From: Sthenelais limicola
Taxonomy: Eukaryota > Annelida > Polychaeta > Phyllodocida > Sigalionidae
Direction of reading: 5' to 3'
NCBI GenBank assembly: GCA_942159475.1
Contig: OW804099.1
Location: 12,702,662-12,766,661 of the forward strand
DNA length: 64,000 nucleotides
A program made the position numbers and the translations under genes. The stretch's first letter is position 1; the number at the start of each line of letters is the position of its first letter. The notes beneath the pieces were generated by a model. That model had not been told where the DNA came from. It made no database searches and saw nothing but the letters and a program-made list of their open reading frames with translations. Below are positions 46,601 through 54,997 of the stretch, piece after piece.

Positions 46601-49600
46601 GAGAGAAGAGAGGAGAAGACAATGTGGCAGAGACATAATGAGGGATAACAAATTGGAATGGGAAGCGATAATAATCGCAAGAACAGATTTTGTGGGTTAG
46701 AACCCTTTCTACCTTAGCACAGGTGTGGGTTAGAACCCTGTACCTGCAGCTTTCTACCCTAGCACAGGTGTGGGTTAGAACCCTGTACCTGCAGCTTTCT
46801 ACCCTAGCACAGGTGTGGGTTAGAACCCTGTACCTGCAGCTTTCTACCCTAGCACAGGTGTGGGTTAGAACCCAGTACCTGCAGCTTTCTACCCTAGCAC
46901 AGGTGTGGGTTAGAACCCAGTACCTGCAGCTTTCTACCCTAGCACAGGTGTGGGTTAGAACCCTGTACCTGCAGCTTTCTACCCTAGCACAGGTGTGGGT
47001 TAGAACCCTGTACCTGCAGCTTTCTACCCTAGCACAGGTGTGGGTTAGAACCCTGTACCTGCAGCTTTCTACCCTAGCACAGGTGTGGGTTAGAACCCAG
47101 TACCTGCAGCTTTCTACCCTAGCACAGGTGTGGGTTAGAACCCAGTACCTGCAGCTTTCTACCCTAGCACAGGTGTGGGTTAGAACCCTGTACCTGCAGC
47201 TTTCTACCCTAGCACAGGTGTGGGTTAGAACCCAGTACCTGCAGCTTTCTACCCTAGCACAGGTGTGGGTTAGAACCCAGTACCTACGGCTTTCTACCCT
47301 AGCACAGGTGTGGATTAGAACCCAGTACCTGCAGCTTTCTACCCTAGCACAGGTGTGGGTTAGAACCCAGTACCTACAGCTTTCTACCCTAGCACGGGCG
47401 TGGGTTAGAACCCAGTACCTACAGCTTTCTACCCTAGCACAGGTGTGGGTTAGAACCCAGTACCTGCAGCTTTCTACCCTAGCACAGGTGTGGGTTAGAA
47501 CCCAGTACCTGCAGCTTTCTACCCTAGCACAAACAAAGTTTGATAATGTTAATGCAGTGCTTTTATAAACAATAGACTATTTTACCTCTTAGTTAAATGA
47601 AATAAGAGAAAGACACATCATTGAAATAGGTCACAACCTAGGAAAAAATCCTTTTAATTCAGATAACATAATCTTCTGCCTGGGTTTGCAGAAATCTTTA
47701 GCCCCAATGACAAGAATAATGAATTCTGTGATTTATAAGTGACAGATTGGGTGAATATCCTAGGCACAGAGGCACATAGAATCGAGGCGGGATTTATGTT
47801 CATCTGTTATATCAAAGCTAATCAGTATAGAAAAATGCAACGATCAATGAAATGTATTAAAAAGATATTAAGTATCCAGGGTTTATATACCTTCATGAGT
47901 TATCTTGCCCTTCACCTGGCAGCAGGTGCTATCTCACTGTTTAATATTGTTATGTTACGTTATGTGATACATAATTATACATCTATTATTGATATTGTTA
48001 CATTATGTTACAGATCATACATCTATTATTTATATCGTTATGTTACATTATATATATATATTATACATCTATTATTTATATCGTTATGTTACATTATATA
48101 TATATTATACATCTATTATTTATATCGTTATGTTACATTATATATATATATATTATACATCTATTATTTATATCGTTATGTTACATTATATATATATTAT
48201 ACATCTATTATTTATATCGTTATGTTACATTATATATATATCATACATCTATTATTTATATCGTTATGTTACATTATATATAGATATTATACATCTATTA
48301 TTTATATCGTTATGTTACATTATATATATATTATACATCTATTATTTATATCGTTATGTTACATTATATATATATCATACATCTATTATTTATATCGTTA
48401 TGTTACATTATATATATATATTATACATCTATTATTTATATCGTTATGTTACATTATATATATATATTATACATCTATTATTTATATTAGAAAGACTGTG
48501 TAGGGATTTGCTGAAAGAGACAATGTCGTTCTCACAAACATCCTTGTATGTAACATAGACAAGTAATGTAACAAAGACAAGGCAAGAAGATCTGTGATCT
48601 GGAAGATATTTGTTTGAAAAGACCACAACAAAGGCAAATAATGAATTATCTAATTTAATCTAAGCTATTCTAGCACTGGCATGGGTTACAACCAAGTATC
48701 TAAGCAGGGCCATTCATATAGCTTTTCATCAGTTGATATATAGATTAGCCAGCTATAACTATGTATGAAGTTTACCTCAATAATGGTCCGCCCACACATG
48801 GTTCTATACATTGGCCGCATGTCTGCCTTATTACTGGGTTCTCCATAAGTCCACCATTACTCATATGGGTCATATGGTCAGAAGATGTACAATCAGCAAA
48901 TCTATACATTTAGTAAATTCTGCTAAGTTGCACTGAAGAATTGTCAATACTAGATATATTTGAGTATATTTGGTATTGATTTGATTCCGACAAACCGTTC
49001 AGTTATGTTGAACTCAGTTTTGAACCTAATTTTTGTCTTAATTTTGGGTTATTTTAGAAGATTATTTTAGAAGATCTCCTGGCGATTTCACCCATACATG
49101 GCTTGTCCACACTAGGATCAGTGGCCAGCATAATAACCAGTAATTTATACACTGTGACCACACCGATCAATATTAGGTCATAAATATTTCATCATAATTG
49201 TCATCATGACAGTGCTTGTTGGATAAAACAAGTTTCCAAATCTGATAGTGATGAGGTAACGCCAAGGTGAGGAGGAGTGTAAAGTGACTGAATGATTTTC
49301 GTACCTCACAAACACGTTACAGACGTTACATGTTCCTTAGAAATAATTAAAGCATTTCCACACTTTTTAATTCCAGATAGCTCTAAGTTAAAGTTATTAC
49401 AGTAGAACTTGGTGCTGTATGCATCCACTAACATATAAATAAGCATCCCATATGGACGAAAAACGTGTTAAACTTAGCAAACATTGATGAACTGAAACCT
49501 CCTAATCCCACTTTACATCATCATATAAATAGGTGTAGGCTCAGTGTTATAGTGCGTTTGTGAATTAAAGTGTCCCTTCTCGCTCCACTGGAATATCTCT

Positions 49601-51271
49601 TCTCAATGTTCACAGATGGGAGTCCCCTACCTCATAACTCTATCAGTAACAGTTCAGTTATATTTGATCTCTGGTTTTAAAGCTTTTTCAGTACAAGTTT
49701 GAAAAATGAATGACAGAGCAGAGAGGGTGGAGATCGAGGAGATAGAGGAGAAAGAGAGAGGAAAAAGAGGGAGAGAGGGGAGGGCAGAGAGAGGAAAAGA
49801 GGCTATAGGAGAGAGGGAGGGCAGTGATAGTAGGGAGAGAAGTGAGAGAGAGAAAAAAAGAAGATTGAGAAGAGAGATGGAAGAGAGAGAAAAGAGTGAG
49901 AAGATGAGAAGAGAGAGGGAAGAGAGAGAAAAGAGAAAGAAAAGAGAGAAGAGAGAGAAGAGAGAGGGAAGAGAAAGAAAAGAGAGAAGAGAGAGAAGAG
50001 AGAGGGAAGAGAGGGAAGAGAGAGAAGAGAGAGGGAAGAGAGAGAAGAGAGAGAAAAGAGAGGGAGGAGAGAAGAGAGAGGGAAGAGAGAGAAAAGAGAG
50101 GGAAGAGAGAGAAGAGAGAAAAGAGAGAGGGAAGAGAGAGAAAAGAGAGGGAAGAGAGAGAAGAGAGAAAAGAGAGAGGGAAGAGAGAGAAAAGAGAGGG
50201 AAGAGGGAGAAGAGAGAGAAGAGAGAGGGAAGAGAGAGAAGAGAGAGGGAAGAAAGAGAAGAGAGGGAAGAGAGAGAAGAGAGAAGAGAGAGAAAAGAGA
50301 GGGAAGAGGGAGAAGAGAGAGAAAAGAGAGGGAAGAGAGGGAAGAGAGAGAAAAGAGAGGGAAGAGGGAGAAGAGAGAGAAGAGAGAGAAGAGAGAGGGA
50401 AGAGAGAGAGAAGAGGGAGAAGAGAGAGGGAAGAGAGAGAGAAGAGAGAGAAGAGAGACGGAAGAGAGAGAAGAGAGAAGAGAGAGAAAGTAGAGAGAAG
50501 AGAGGGAAGAGAGAGAAAAGAGAGAGAAGAGAGAAGAGAATGAGGCAGAGACATTATGAGGAAGAACAGAGACTGGGTATAATAACGCATGTCATAAGTA
50601 TATACAGTGGTAGGAGCTAGAGCTCAAGGTCTTTACATCATTATAATCTGGCTACTTTAATACAGATCTTTTAATTAAATCTTAAGAGAGAGAAGAGTGA
50701 GAAGAGAGAGAAGAGAGAGGGAAGAGAGAGGGAAGAGAGAGAAAAGAGTAAGAAGAGAGAGAAGAGAGAGAAGAGAGAAGGAAAAGAGAGGGAAGAGAGA
50801 GAAGAGAGAGAAAAGAGAGGGAGGAGAGAACAGAAAAGAGAGAAGAGAGAGAGAAGAGAGAGAAGAGAGAGAAGAGAGAGAAGAGAGAAGAGAAGAGAGA
50901 GAAGAGACATTATGAGGAAGAACAGAGACTGGGTATAATAACGCATGTCATATATACAGTGGTAGGAGCTAGAGCTCAAGGCCTTTACTTCACTATAATC
51001 TGGCTACTTTAATACAGATCTTTTAATTAAGTATTAAGACTTAATTAAAAGATCTGTATTAAGCTAACCAGATTATACCACCTGAGCACCATATATATAA
51101 ATACACACGCCTGCACCTGTTGTAGCAAGTGTAGCTAATATAGACAACAGTTAATCACAGTGTAAGAGAGACAGTTGGTAGAAGCGGTTGTTTACCTGGA
51201 GCTTGGCGGCGGTGGCGGTGAGCTGTTTACGGGTACACCTCAGCTCCTCCTGCTTCTCTCTGATCTCCTGC
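19517..51271 (-). CDS. coiled-coil protein with C-terminal CAP-Gly domain (13 exons, 5' end missing)
   Basis: Thirteen exons with GT-AG borders splice in one continuous frame: 51196-51271, 42033-42128, 40579-40722, 39963-40106, 38889-39010, 37130-37205, 36463-36573, 35635-35852, 31165-31342, 29504-29735, 25013-25114, 23736-23842, 19517-19615. They total 1705 nt, and all phases agree. The order of parts is a Glu/Lys/Leu-rich coiled coil (first four exons), a charged middle region, poly-Gln, a Gly/Ser-rich linker, a CAP-Gly domain over three exons (LGDRVII, KGLVRYIGEV, IYIGVKLDEP, then LGDTDGLYKGKRYF), and a 32-residue tail. CAP-Gly domains bind C-terminal EEY/F tails of tubulin, EB and CLIP proteins, so a cytoskeletal or centrosomal role is inferred. 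I could not assign a named orthologue. Confidence 0.8.
19668..19902. mobile_element. MITE-like element, family F1 copy 1 (about 235 bp)
   Basis: It lies between GGGTGAAATC and an inverted GGGTCAGATTTTCAG end, with AAATGTACAATT in both arms. The copies at 37543-37777 and 48867-49093 share ends and interior. Confidence 0.7.
19907..20292. mobile_element. MITE-like element, family F2 copy 2
   Basis: It shares ATATGTGATGT ends and the interior blocks TAGAAATACTT, CATTGGAATGC and CATTTTTTGCGA with the element at 9860-10273. It directly abuts the F1 element. Confidence 0.6.
20293..23735. other. intron, mostly featureless; CG-richer repeats at 21600-21790 and 22945-23100
   Basis: No exon was recognised. 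At 22948-23010 a unit of about 28 bp (CGCGGGTACGAAAAACGCTG) is tandemly repeated, and related TACGGAG/GAGACGAAA motifs occur at 21610-21790. These CpG-rich patches stand out from the AT-rich intron and look like old repeats. Confidence 0.5.
23736..23842 (-). CDS. CAP-Gly gene exon (C-terminal half of CAP-Gly)
   Basis: It encodes LGDTDGLYKGKRYFTCPDRN and onward through ILRITRVKAVLQPK. This corresponds to the GKNDG-GxRYFxC-HGxFVR part of the CAP-Gly fold. The canonical GKNDG is GDTDG here. Acceptor CTGCCAG, donor GTCAGA. Confidence 0.85.
23843..25012. other. intron, no feature seen
   Basis: AT-rich, without recognisable repeats or exons. Confidence 0.5.
25013..25114 (-). CDS. CAP-Gly gene exon (central CAP-Gly)
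   Basis: It encodes 33 complete residues including KGLVRYIGEV and FRIYIGVKLDEP, the conserved core strands of the domain. Acceptor TTGCAG, donor GTAAGT, phases 1 and 1. Confidence 0.85.
25220..25900. repeat. degenerate direct duplication rich in AAGGTCA
   Basis: Two diverged units (about 25260-25520 and 25710-25910) share CATTTGACCTCTGACC, AAGGTCAAGGTCAT, ATGAAAAAT and ATGAAAGTTTCC. The first begins with clustered AGGTCA half-sites. Confidence 0.65.
26254..27780. repeat. 31-bp minisatellite, about 50 copies of two unit types
   Basis: The main unit contains TCATTCAGCAACATAGAGGG and TATAATGGGGG. A second type (CATGGAGTACCAGAGAGGGT) is interspersed every few units, giving a loose higher-order pattern. 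It is intronic, between exons 25013-25114 and 29504-29735. Confidence 0.9.
28060..28395. repeat. GA-rich polypurine tract
   Basis: The sequence is almost only G and A on the + strand, low in complexity, with short GGGAGAG-type units. Open frames here are compositional artefacts. Confidence 0.8.
28396..29503. other. intron, no feature seen
   Basis: AT-rich, with homopolymer T runs near 29310-29420 and nothing else recognised. Confidence 0.5.
29504..29735 (-). CDS. CAP-Gly gene exon (Gly-rich linker and start of CAP-Gly)
   Basis: It begins VRVRAGSLESPRAIEAGPG, passes through a Gly/Thr-rich segment and ends at FIHLGDRVIIDAGSPTK, the first strand of the CAP-Gly domain (usual LGDRV motif). Acceptor GTGCAG, donor GTAAAT, phase 0 to 1. 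Confidence 0.8.
29736..31164. other. intron, no feature seen
   Basis: AT-rich, with a short CA run near 30735 and a G/C-rich patch near 30830 and 31060; nothing else supported. Confidence 0.5.
31165..31342 (-). CDS. CAP-Gly gene exon at the edge of the 90-bp array
   Basis: It encodes PLSSDAIYHKGGGGVICSSS through GSRGWCVRTK, low in complexity and probably unstructured. The acceptor TATATTGCAG and the first 14 nt of the exon are identical to sequence in every unit of the adjoining array. Donor GTAATC, phases 2 and 0. Confidence 0.75.
31343..35345. repeat. 90/91-bp minisatellite, about 44 copies, carrying a 3' splice site
   Basis: The unit, on the - strand, contains TATATTGCAG, then 14 nt identical to the start of the adjoining exon, then CCTACCATCAACGTTACC and onward. 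Units are 90 bp up to about 32270, 91 bp where GCAGGGTATAG has an extra G, and mostly 91 bp beyond 33.9 kb. A long - strand frame (to 33852) is open only because 90 is a multiple of three and the unit lacks stops. I do not call it a protein. Confidence 0.97.
35635..35852 (-). CDS. CAP-Gly gene exon (poly-Gln)
   Basis: It starts HTKMQQQQSEQQQQ and holds about 25 Gln in 34 residues, encoded by mixed CAG/CAA with a few CTG/CTA and CAT codons. It continues with SPVHKSGEPGTVVVRRAKTA and ends at FSNFRSGR, where the last codon is split. The donor GTCTCG is weak, but its phase matches the next exon. Confidence 0.7.
36031..36452 (+). repeat. interspersed repeat family F3, forward copy
   Basis: It starts with a small inverted repeat (CAATTTCGT / ACGAAATTG), then GGGAGATAACCACCTCTTAC, ATTATACCTCCCCTGATGGT and TTTAAATACACAATGAATTC. 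It ends with AATGCTGTA and a TAATAAATATATTA tail. It matches 38195-38731 along its length. Confidence 0.75.
36463..36573 (-). CDS. CAP-Gly gene exon
   Basis: It encodes 37 residues, ELFGSDVKLNGGLPDNNGLL to EDGELKD, phase 0 at both ends. Acceptor TCTTACAG, donor GTAGAT. The donor lies next to the end of an F3 repeat copy. Confidence 0.75.
37130..37205 (-). CDS. CAP-Gly gene exon
   Basis: It encodes LREGTPSQAEKIQAYTAAAD then AKVRK. Acceptor GTATTCAG, donor GTAAGG, phases 2 and 0. Confidence 0.75.
37543..37777. mobile_element. MITE-like element, family F1 copy 2
   Basis: The terminal inverted repeats GGGTCAGATTTTCAGCAAAT and its near complement (ending CTGACCC at 37777) are the clearest of the three copies. 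The length of 235 bp matches copy 1. Confidence 0.75.
38195..38731 (+). repeat. family F3 copy with complete terminal hairpin
   Basis: The first 92 bp form a hairpin: AGAGGTGGTTATCTCCC at 38196 pairs with GGGAGATAACCACCTCT ending at 38286. The rest matches 36031-36452, and its 3' end adds GTAGCCTATGGC found at 8380 in reverse. Confidence 0.75.
38889..39010 (-). CDS. CAP-Gly gene exon
   Basis: It encodes VVIKELDKNGSRCAAQLQLI to FTDPDKHK and two bases of the next codon. Acceptor GTGCTGCAG, donor GTACGT, phase 0 to 2. The motif PHGVNFTDPDKHK looks conserved in style but is not one I can name. Confidence 0.75.
39447..39957. repeat. 21-bp minisatellite, about 24 copies
   Basis: The unit ACAGCTGTCACAGTGGTGCAT gives way to variants with CAATGCTGC from about 39665. 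The array ends five bases from the 5' splice site of exon 39963-40106. Each unit contains CAGCTG and TGTCA. Confidence 0.95.
39963..40106 (-). CDS. CAP-Gly gene exon (coiled coil)
   Basis: It encodes 48 residues, ELRHELEDKSCLQEELALSR to LLVQRSQALQLAK, with heptad-like Leu spacing. Acceptor CTGTATGCAG, donor GTAAGT, phase 0 at both ends. Confidence 0.8.
40579..40722 (-). CDS. CAP-Gly gene exon (coiled coil)
   Basis: It encodes 48 residues, KLDELDLLQEQLKQKDLKMA to HTLRLERDTIR, strongly helical. Acceptor CCTTACAG, donor GTATGT, phase 0 at both ends. Confidence 0.8.
40735..41570. repeat. 36-bp minisatellite, about 23 copies
   Basis: The unit contains CTGAACTCAGGTTGTCTAAT and ACCTTTAGTGCTGTCC. 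Some units lack the CTGAA block. It begins 12 bases outside the acceptor of exon 40579-40722. Two + strand frames stay open across it and are artefacts. Confidence 0.95.
41571..42032. other. intron, no feature seen
   Basis: AT-rich spacer between the 36-bp array and the next exon. Confidence 0.5.
42033..42128 (-). CDS. CAP-Gly gene exon (coiled coil)
   Basis: It encodes 32 residues, SAEKTIEELTERSKDLKAQV to RNEKMDQ. Acceptor CTTTCAG, donor GTGAGT, phase 0 at both ends. Confidence 0.8.
42185..42705. repeat. GA-rich polypurine tract
   Basis: About 400 bases are almost pure purine on the + strand (GAGAGAGG and GGGGAGG units). Open frames on both strands are compositional. Confidence 0.85.
42706..43736. 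other. intron; inverted F2 fragment near 43113-43330
   Basis: The part around 43125-43260 matches, in reverse, the F2 elements (ATGATTTTGAGAT, AAAAGATGAGAT, AAGTATTTCTA). Nothing else was recognised. Confidence 0.45.
43737..43911 (+). mobile_element. possible LINE/SINE 3' end with (TCTAA)n tail
   Basis: A moderately GC-rich segment (GGAGCTGGAATCCTCCCATT, GGAGCGCCCCTCTGACGGGC) ends in AATAAAAGTTTTC followed by TAATC repeated about four times. A short 3' tandem tail like this is typical of non-LTR retroelements and their SINEs. No reverse transcriptase is present. Confidence 0.45.
43912..46690. other. intron, no feature seen
   Basis: About 2.8 kb of AT-rich sequence. No exon, RNA gene or clear repeat could be supported. 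Confidence 0.45.
46691..47530. repeat. 45-bp minisatellite, about 18 copies
   Basis: The unit contains GTGTGGGTTAGAACCC, GTACCTGCAGC and TTTCTACCCTAGCACAG. Most variation is one base (CCTGTACC or CCAGTACC). The 292-codon + strand frame is open because 45 is a multiple of three. Confidence 0.95.
47531..48004. other. intron, no feature seen
   Basis: AT-rich spacer between two arrays. Confidence 0.5.
48005..48485. repeat. AT-rich 45-49-bp minisatellite, about 10 copies
   Basis: The unit contains TATATCGTTATGTTACATTA, a (TA)n run of variable length, and CATACATCTATTATTTA-like sequence. Unit length varies with the TA run. Confidence 0.9.
48486..49705. other. intron with F1 element inside
   Basis: Apart from the F1 element listed at 48867-49093, nothing was recognised. 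Confidence 0.5.
48867..49093. mobile_element. MITE-like element, family F1 copy 3
   Basis: It has GGGTCATATGGTCAGAAGAT at the left and an inverted GGGTGAAATCGCC at the right. The interior AATTCTGCTAA, TATTTGAGTATATTTGGTA and GTTATGTTGAACT blocks are shared with copy 2. Confidence 0.65.
49706..50546. repeat. 840-bp polypurine (GA) tract
   Basis: Almost exclusively purine on the + strand, built from AGAGAGAAGAGAGAG and GGGAAGAGAGAG units. Long frames on both strands (300 and 304 codons) are artefacts of composition. Confidence 0.95.
50547..51077. repeat. duplicated segment, second GA tract and hairpin
   Basis: The block beginning AGACATTATGAGGAAGAACA occurs at about 50547 and again at about 50904, each copy ending in ACAGATCTTTTAATTAA. 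Between them lies a second polypurine tract (50690-50903). The second copy then runs into an inverted repeat whose arms are 50994-51032 and 51039-51077. Confidence 0.85.
51196..51271 (-). CDS. CAP-Gly gene, most 5' confident exon (coiled coil)
   Basis: It encodes QEIREKQEELRCTRKQLTAT then AAKLQ after one base completing a split codon. Acceptor CTTGCAG, donor GTAAAC, phases 2 and 0. Confidence 0.7.
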
Positions 51272-51535
51272 CTGCAAGATCAACCATAATACACTTAATC
51301 CTGATCCACCTACCGTATACACTCCACTAAACCCTGCCTGCAAGACCAACCATAATACACTTAATCCTGATCCACCTACCGTATACACGCCACTAAACCC
51401 TGCCTGCAAGACCAACCATAATACACTTAATCCTGATCCACCTACCGTATACACTCCAATAAACCCTGCCTGCAAGATCAACCATAATACACTTAATCCT
51501 GATCCACCTACCGTATACACTCCAATAAACCGTAA
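51272..51535. repeat. 66-bp minisatellite, 4 copies, carrying the exon acceptor
   Basis: The unit, on the - strand, contains GGTCTTGCAGGCAGG, identical to the 3' splice site and first 5 nt of the adjoining exon. Units start at 51271, 51337, 51403 and 51469, exactly 66 bp apart. Confidence 0.95.
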
Positions 51536-52305
51536 TATTACCTCTATAAAGCCTGCTGGTGTGTATTACAGGATTAATGACTGACACTGCGGGACTGCGG
51601 GACATAAGTGTGGAGAAGGGGAAGGAGGGAACCAGGGGTGTGAGATTTAGTCTATTAGGTGGTTAGAGCCTGAGTTTATGGTCTGAACTGGGCTCTAAGC
51701 CTGCCAGGAACAAGACGAGGCTGAACACTGAGGCTTTTTTCTTGCAGGTTTAGAGCCCAGTGAGGAACATAAACAAAGGCTCTAATGGCTTTAGTCCCCG
51801 TTGGTTGGGCTGTTACTATAGTATATATCACTTTAGTTGGTTAGTATCAGTTTCCCCGAAAAAATAAATTATAAATTATAACTTGTAGACATTTGTAGAC
51901 GTTAAACCCCCCAATTGTCCATGTTTAACTCTTGTCTATAGCTCTCTGCATGGGTGTTCTGTGTTTTGTTCTGTACACACACGATGCCCCTGCGTTGTGC
52001 AGACAGACCGTAAGCGTGACAGAAAAATATATCTGGCTCAAGTCACACCATCTCGGTTGCATCAGTTAACCACATGGAGGTTGTGACATTCACACAGACA
52101 ATACCCACCCATTCCACCAGATGGTGTGACTGCAGCGATGCTTGCGTACAGGTTTGTTTACATCCAAACAATGCATACATGGCTGTCGCAATGCTGCGTG
52201 GATAGGTCAAAGGTGGGAAAAACCATTAATACAGACAGGAGGTCTCACTTCATACACATACAGGTCCACATGGGACTGGTGAAAAGAACATGTTTCCCAT
52301 ACACA
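51536..52305. repeat. intron; interspersed repeat at 51650-51840
   Basis: 51650-51840 resembles 8027-8131 and the piece at 52600-52650 (shared GTTGGTTGGGCTGTTACTAT and TAGTCCCCGTTGG blocks). The rest shows nothing recognisable. Confidence 0.5.
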
Positions 52306-52500
52306 AATGCACGGTTCCGTTCTGAGCATGCGCATTCGCCAAAAATGAGTCAATAAAGGCACATGGCTAATATGAATATTAATTAGTAGTAGTCCAAGGT
52401 CAAGGTCAGCTGACTACTACTAATTAATATTCATATTAGCCACGTGCCTTTATTGACTCATTTTTGGCGAATGCGCATGCTCAGAACGGAACCGTGCATT
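52306..52500. repeat. near-perfect inverted repeat, arms about 88 nt
   Basis: The left arm starts ATGCACGGTTCCGTTCTGAG and the right arm is its reverse complement ending CGGAACCGTGCAT. I count one mismatch (ACATGG against ACGTGG). The loop of about 19 nt contains AAGGTCAAGGTCA. No coding sequence. Confidence 0.95.
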
Positions 52501-53049
52501 CTTGTATTTATGCTATGAGGCCAAACCGGAAGGAGTAATCTGCATAGAGTCCTCTGCGGGGGCCGTGTTCCGGCTTAGAGTGGCCAGCGGCGATCTGGTG
52601 GCCCATTCTATGCCTTTCTAATGGTCCCTGCCAACCAACGGGGACTAAAGACCAAGAGGAGGGACAGGGGAGAGAGGGGAGAGAGAGCGAGGAGAGAGAG
52701 AGGGAGAGAGAGAGTAGAGAGAGAAGGGATGAGAAGAGAGCGAGAATGATGGAGAAAAGCGTGCGAGGAGAGCGAGGAAAAGAGAGACATGAGGCAATGA
52801 GGGAAAATGAGCTACAGAAACAAGAACAGAGGTGAAGAAACAACTCAATTTATACTGTAGGGGTGGGTTAGACGGGTGAATACGGTAGCATGGATTAGTG
52901 AGGTTAATACAGCAGTGGCAGTGGGTGAGCCCCCCCCCTGCCCCCAGCCCCTCCCACTATTAAGCTAAGTACACACCCACACCTGCTCTTTAATATAAGT
53001 GTGCACCACTTACAGGCTTAGGGCTCAACGCTGAATTAGCCTTATAGCC
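52501..53049. repeat. GA-rich tract (52655-52770) in otherwise featureless intron
   Basis: A short polypurine run occurs at 52655-52770, with nothing else supported. Confidence 0.5.
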
Positions 53050-53185
53050 GGCAGTAGGGGGGGGCACCCCCTCCCACCCATACTGTATACTGGGGGAGGG
53101 GGGGCACCCCCTCCCACCCATACTGTATACTGGGGGGGGCACCCCCTCCCACCCATATCCATGCCCCATACAGTATACTGGGGGA
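53050..53185. repeat. G-run/C-run tandem repeat, 3 copies
   Basis: The block GGGGGGCACCCCCTCCCACC followed by CATACTGTATACTG is repeated three times with slight length changes. The G8 and C5 runs could form quadruplex or hairpin structures. Confidence 0.75.
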
Positions 53186-53555
53186 GGAGGGAGGGAGGGT
53201 AGACTCCTAATGTTTGAATGAAGTGTACTATGAGTTATAACTGAAGTCAAAGAGTTATAGATCTACATCTAAACCCATGTGCACGAAACCTCTCACATAC
53301 ATAGTGGTGATCAATGAATGTACATTTTGACTAGTTATTCTTTTTTTCACCTGTGCCATGAAACTGTGTAACAAGTTCAAATATTGTCCATTTTTAGGAA
53401 ATATTGAACAACATGTCAGATGTGCAACACCGTTTAACCTTTCTTTCAACCAATTGAGCAACAAAAGTTTATAAATAACTTAATAATCATTAATACACCA
53501 TATCATCAACCCTTTCACTTCTGAAGTCTGCTTCCACCCATACAACTCTTTCTAA

Positions 53556-53573
53556 CCCCCCCCCCCCCCCCCC
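53556..53573. repeat. poly-C run of 18
   Basis: Eighteen consecutive C; sequencing length may be unreliable. Confidence 0.9.
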
Positions 53574-54149
53574 GACCCAACACTAAGTGTTCGCTTTAAA
53601 GGGACAAGGTCCAAGACTACTTTGAGCTATGCCTCTAAATGGTTCTCCCCCCAGCCACCAGGTGCTGCAGATTGTTACCACCAATAATTTATCCGGTATT
53701 TGGACTTGTTTATAGGGGGATTGTATGTGCCACTGTAACAGTGCATGCGGACATACAGTTATTAAATCACTTCTCTATGTATTGTAGCTAGCATAGCTGA
53801 TTTATGAGAGCCAAAATGATGGGAAAACAGATGACTTGAGCTATCCCATAATTCCATGTGAATCAGGATAATACACAGTGTAATAATTTCCCATAATTGA
53901 ATCCTAATCAAGATTCAATTCAAGTCCCCTATTGAGCCTTAGTCTGACATAAAACACCCATAATCCCATGTGACTCATGAGTCAAGATGGCGGCCATACA
54001 ATTCCCCTATTGGGTACATTATAGACTGTACAAATAGTGAGTAAGTAGTTATAAGTTGCTGGAGCAATTGTAGGTAAACATATACAACTCTATACCGGAG
54101 TGTTGTTTGTACTCTAGACTCTAGACCAGCTACAGGTGTGTATGCAGTA
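53574..54149. other. no feature seen
   Basis: No exon or repeat recognised. Confidence 0.5.
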
Positions 54150-54997
54150 TAATAGAGAGATTTAGCAACCACAACGCACCAACACAACACTAACGCATCC
54201 AGTAATAGGGAGATTTAGCAACCACAACGCACCAACACAACACTAACGCATCCAGTAATAGAGAGATTTAGCAACTACAACGCACCAACACAACACTAAC
54301 GCATCCAGTAATAGAGAGATTTAGCAACCACAACGCACCAACACAACACTAACGCATCCAGTAATAGGGGGATTTAGCAACCACAACGCACCAACACAAC
54401 ACTAACGCATCCAGTAATAGGGGGATTTAGCAACTACAACGCACCAACACAACACTAATGCATCCAGTAATAGGGGGATTTAGCAACTACAACGCACCAA
54501 CACAACACTAACGCATCCAGTAATAGAGAGATTTAGCAACCACAACACACCAACACAACACTAACGCATCCAGTAATAGAGAGATTTAGCAACCACAACG
54601 CACCAACACAACACTAACGCATCCAGTAATAGAGAGATTTAGCAACTACAACGCACCAACACAACACTAACGCATCGAGTAATAGAGAGATTTAGCAACC
54701 ACAACGCACCAACACAACACTAACGCATCCAGTAATAGGGGGATTTAGCAACCACAACGCACCAACACAACACTAATGCATCCAGTAATAGGGGGATTTA
54801 GCAACTACAACGCACCAACACAACACTAACGCATCCAGTAATAGAGAGATTTAGCAACCACAACACACCAACACAACACTAACGCATCCAGTAATAGGGG
54901 GATTTAGCAGCCACAACGCACCAACACAACACTAACGCATCCAGTAATAGAGAGATTTAGCAACCACAACGCACCAACACAACACTAACGCATCCAG
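54150..54997. repeat. 53-bp minisatellite, 16 copies
   Basis: The unit contains CCAGTAATAGAGAGATTTAG, CAACCACAACGCACC and AACACAACACTAACGCAT. Variants are AGAGAG/GGGGG and CAACCAC/CAACTAC. Confidence 0.95.

Noticed and set aside
46690..47568. 292-codon + strand open frame
   Set aside because: The 45-bp repeat is a multiple of three; the protein is one 15-mer repeated, with no splice or start support.
47739..48558. Tyr/Ile-rich frames of up to 254 codons
   Set aside because: They arise from the AT-rich tandem repeat at 48005-48485.
49688..50620. 300-codon - strand (Ser/Leu/Phe) and 304-codon + strand (Arg/Glu/Lys) frames
   Set aside because: They are artefacts of a pure GA tract; the composition explains both.
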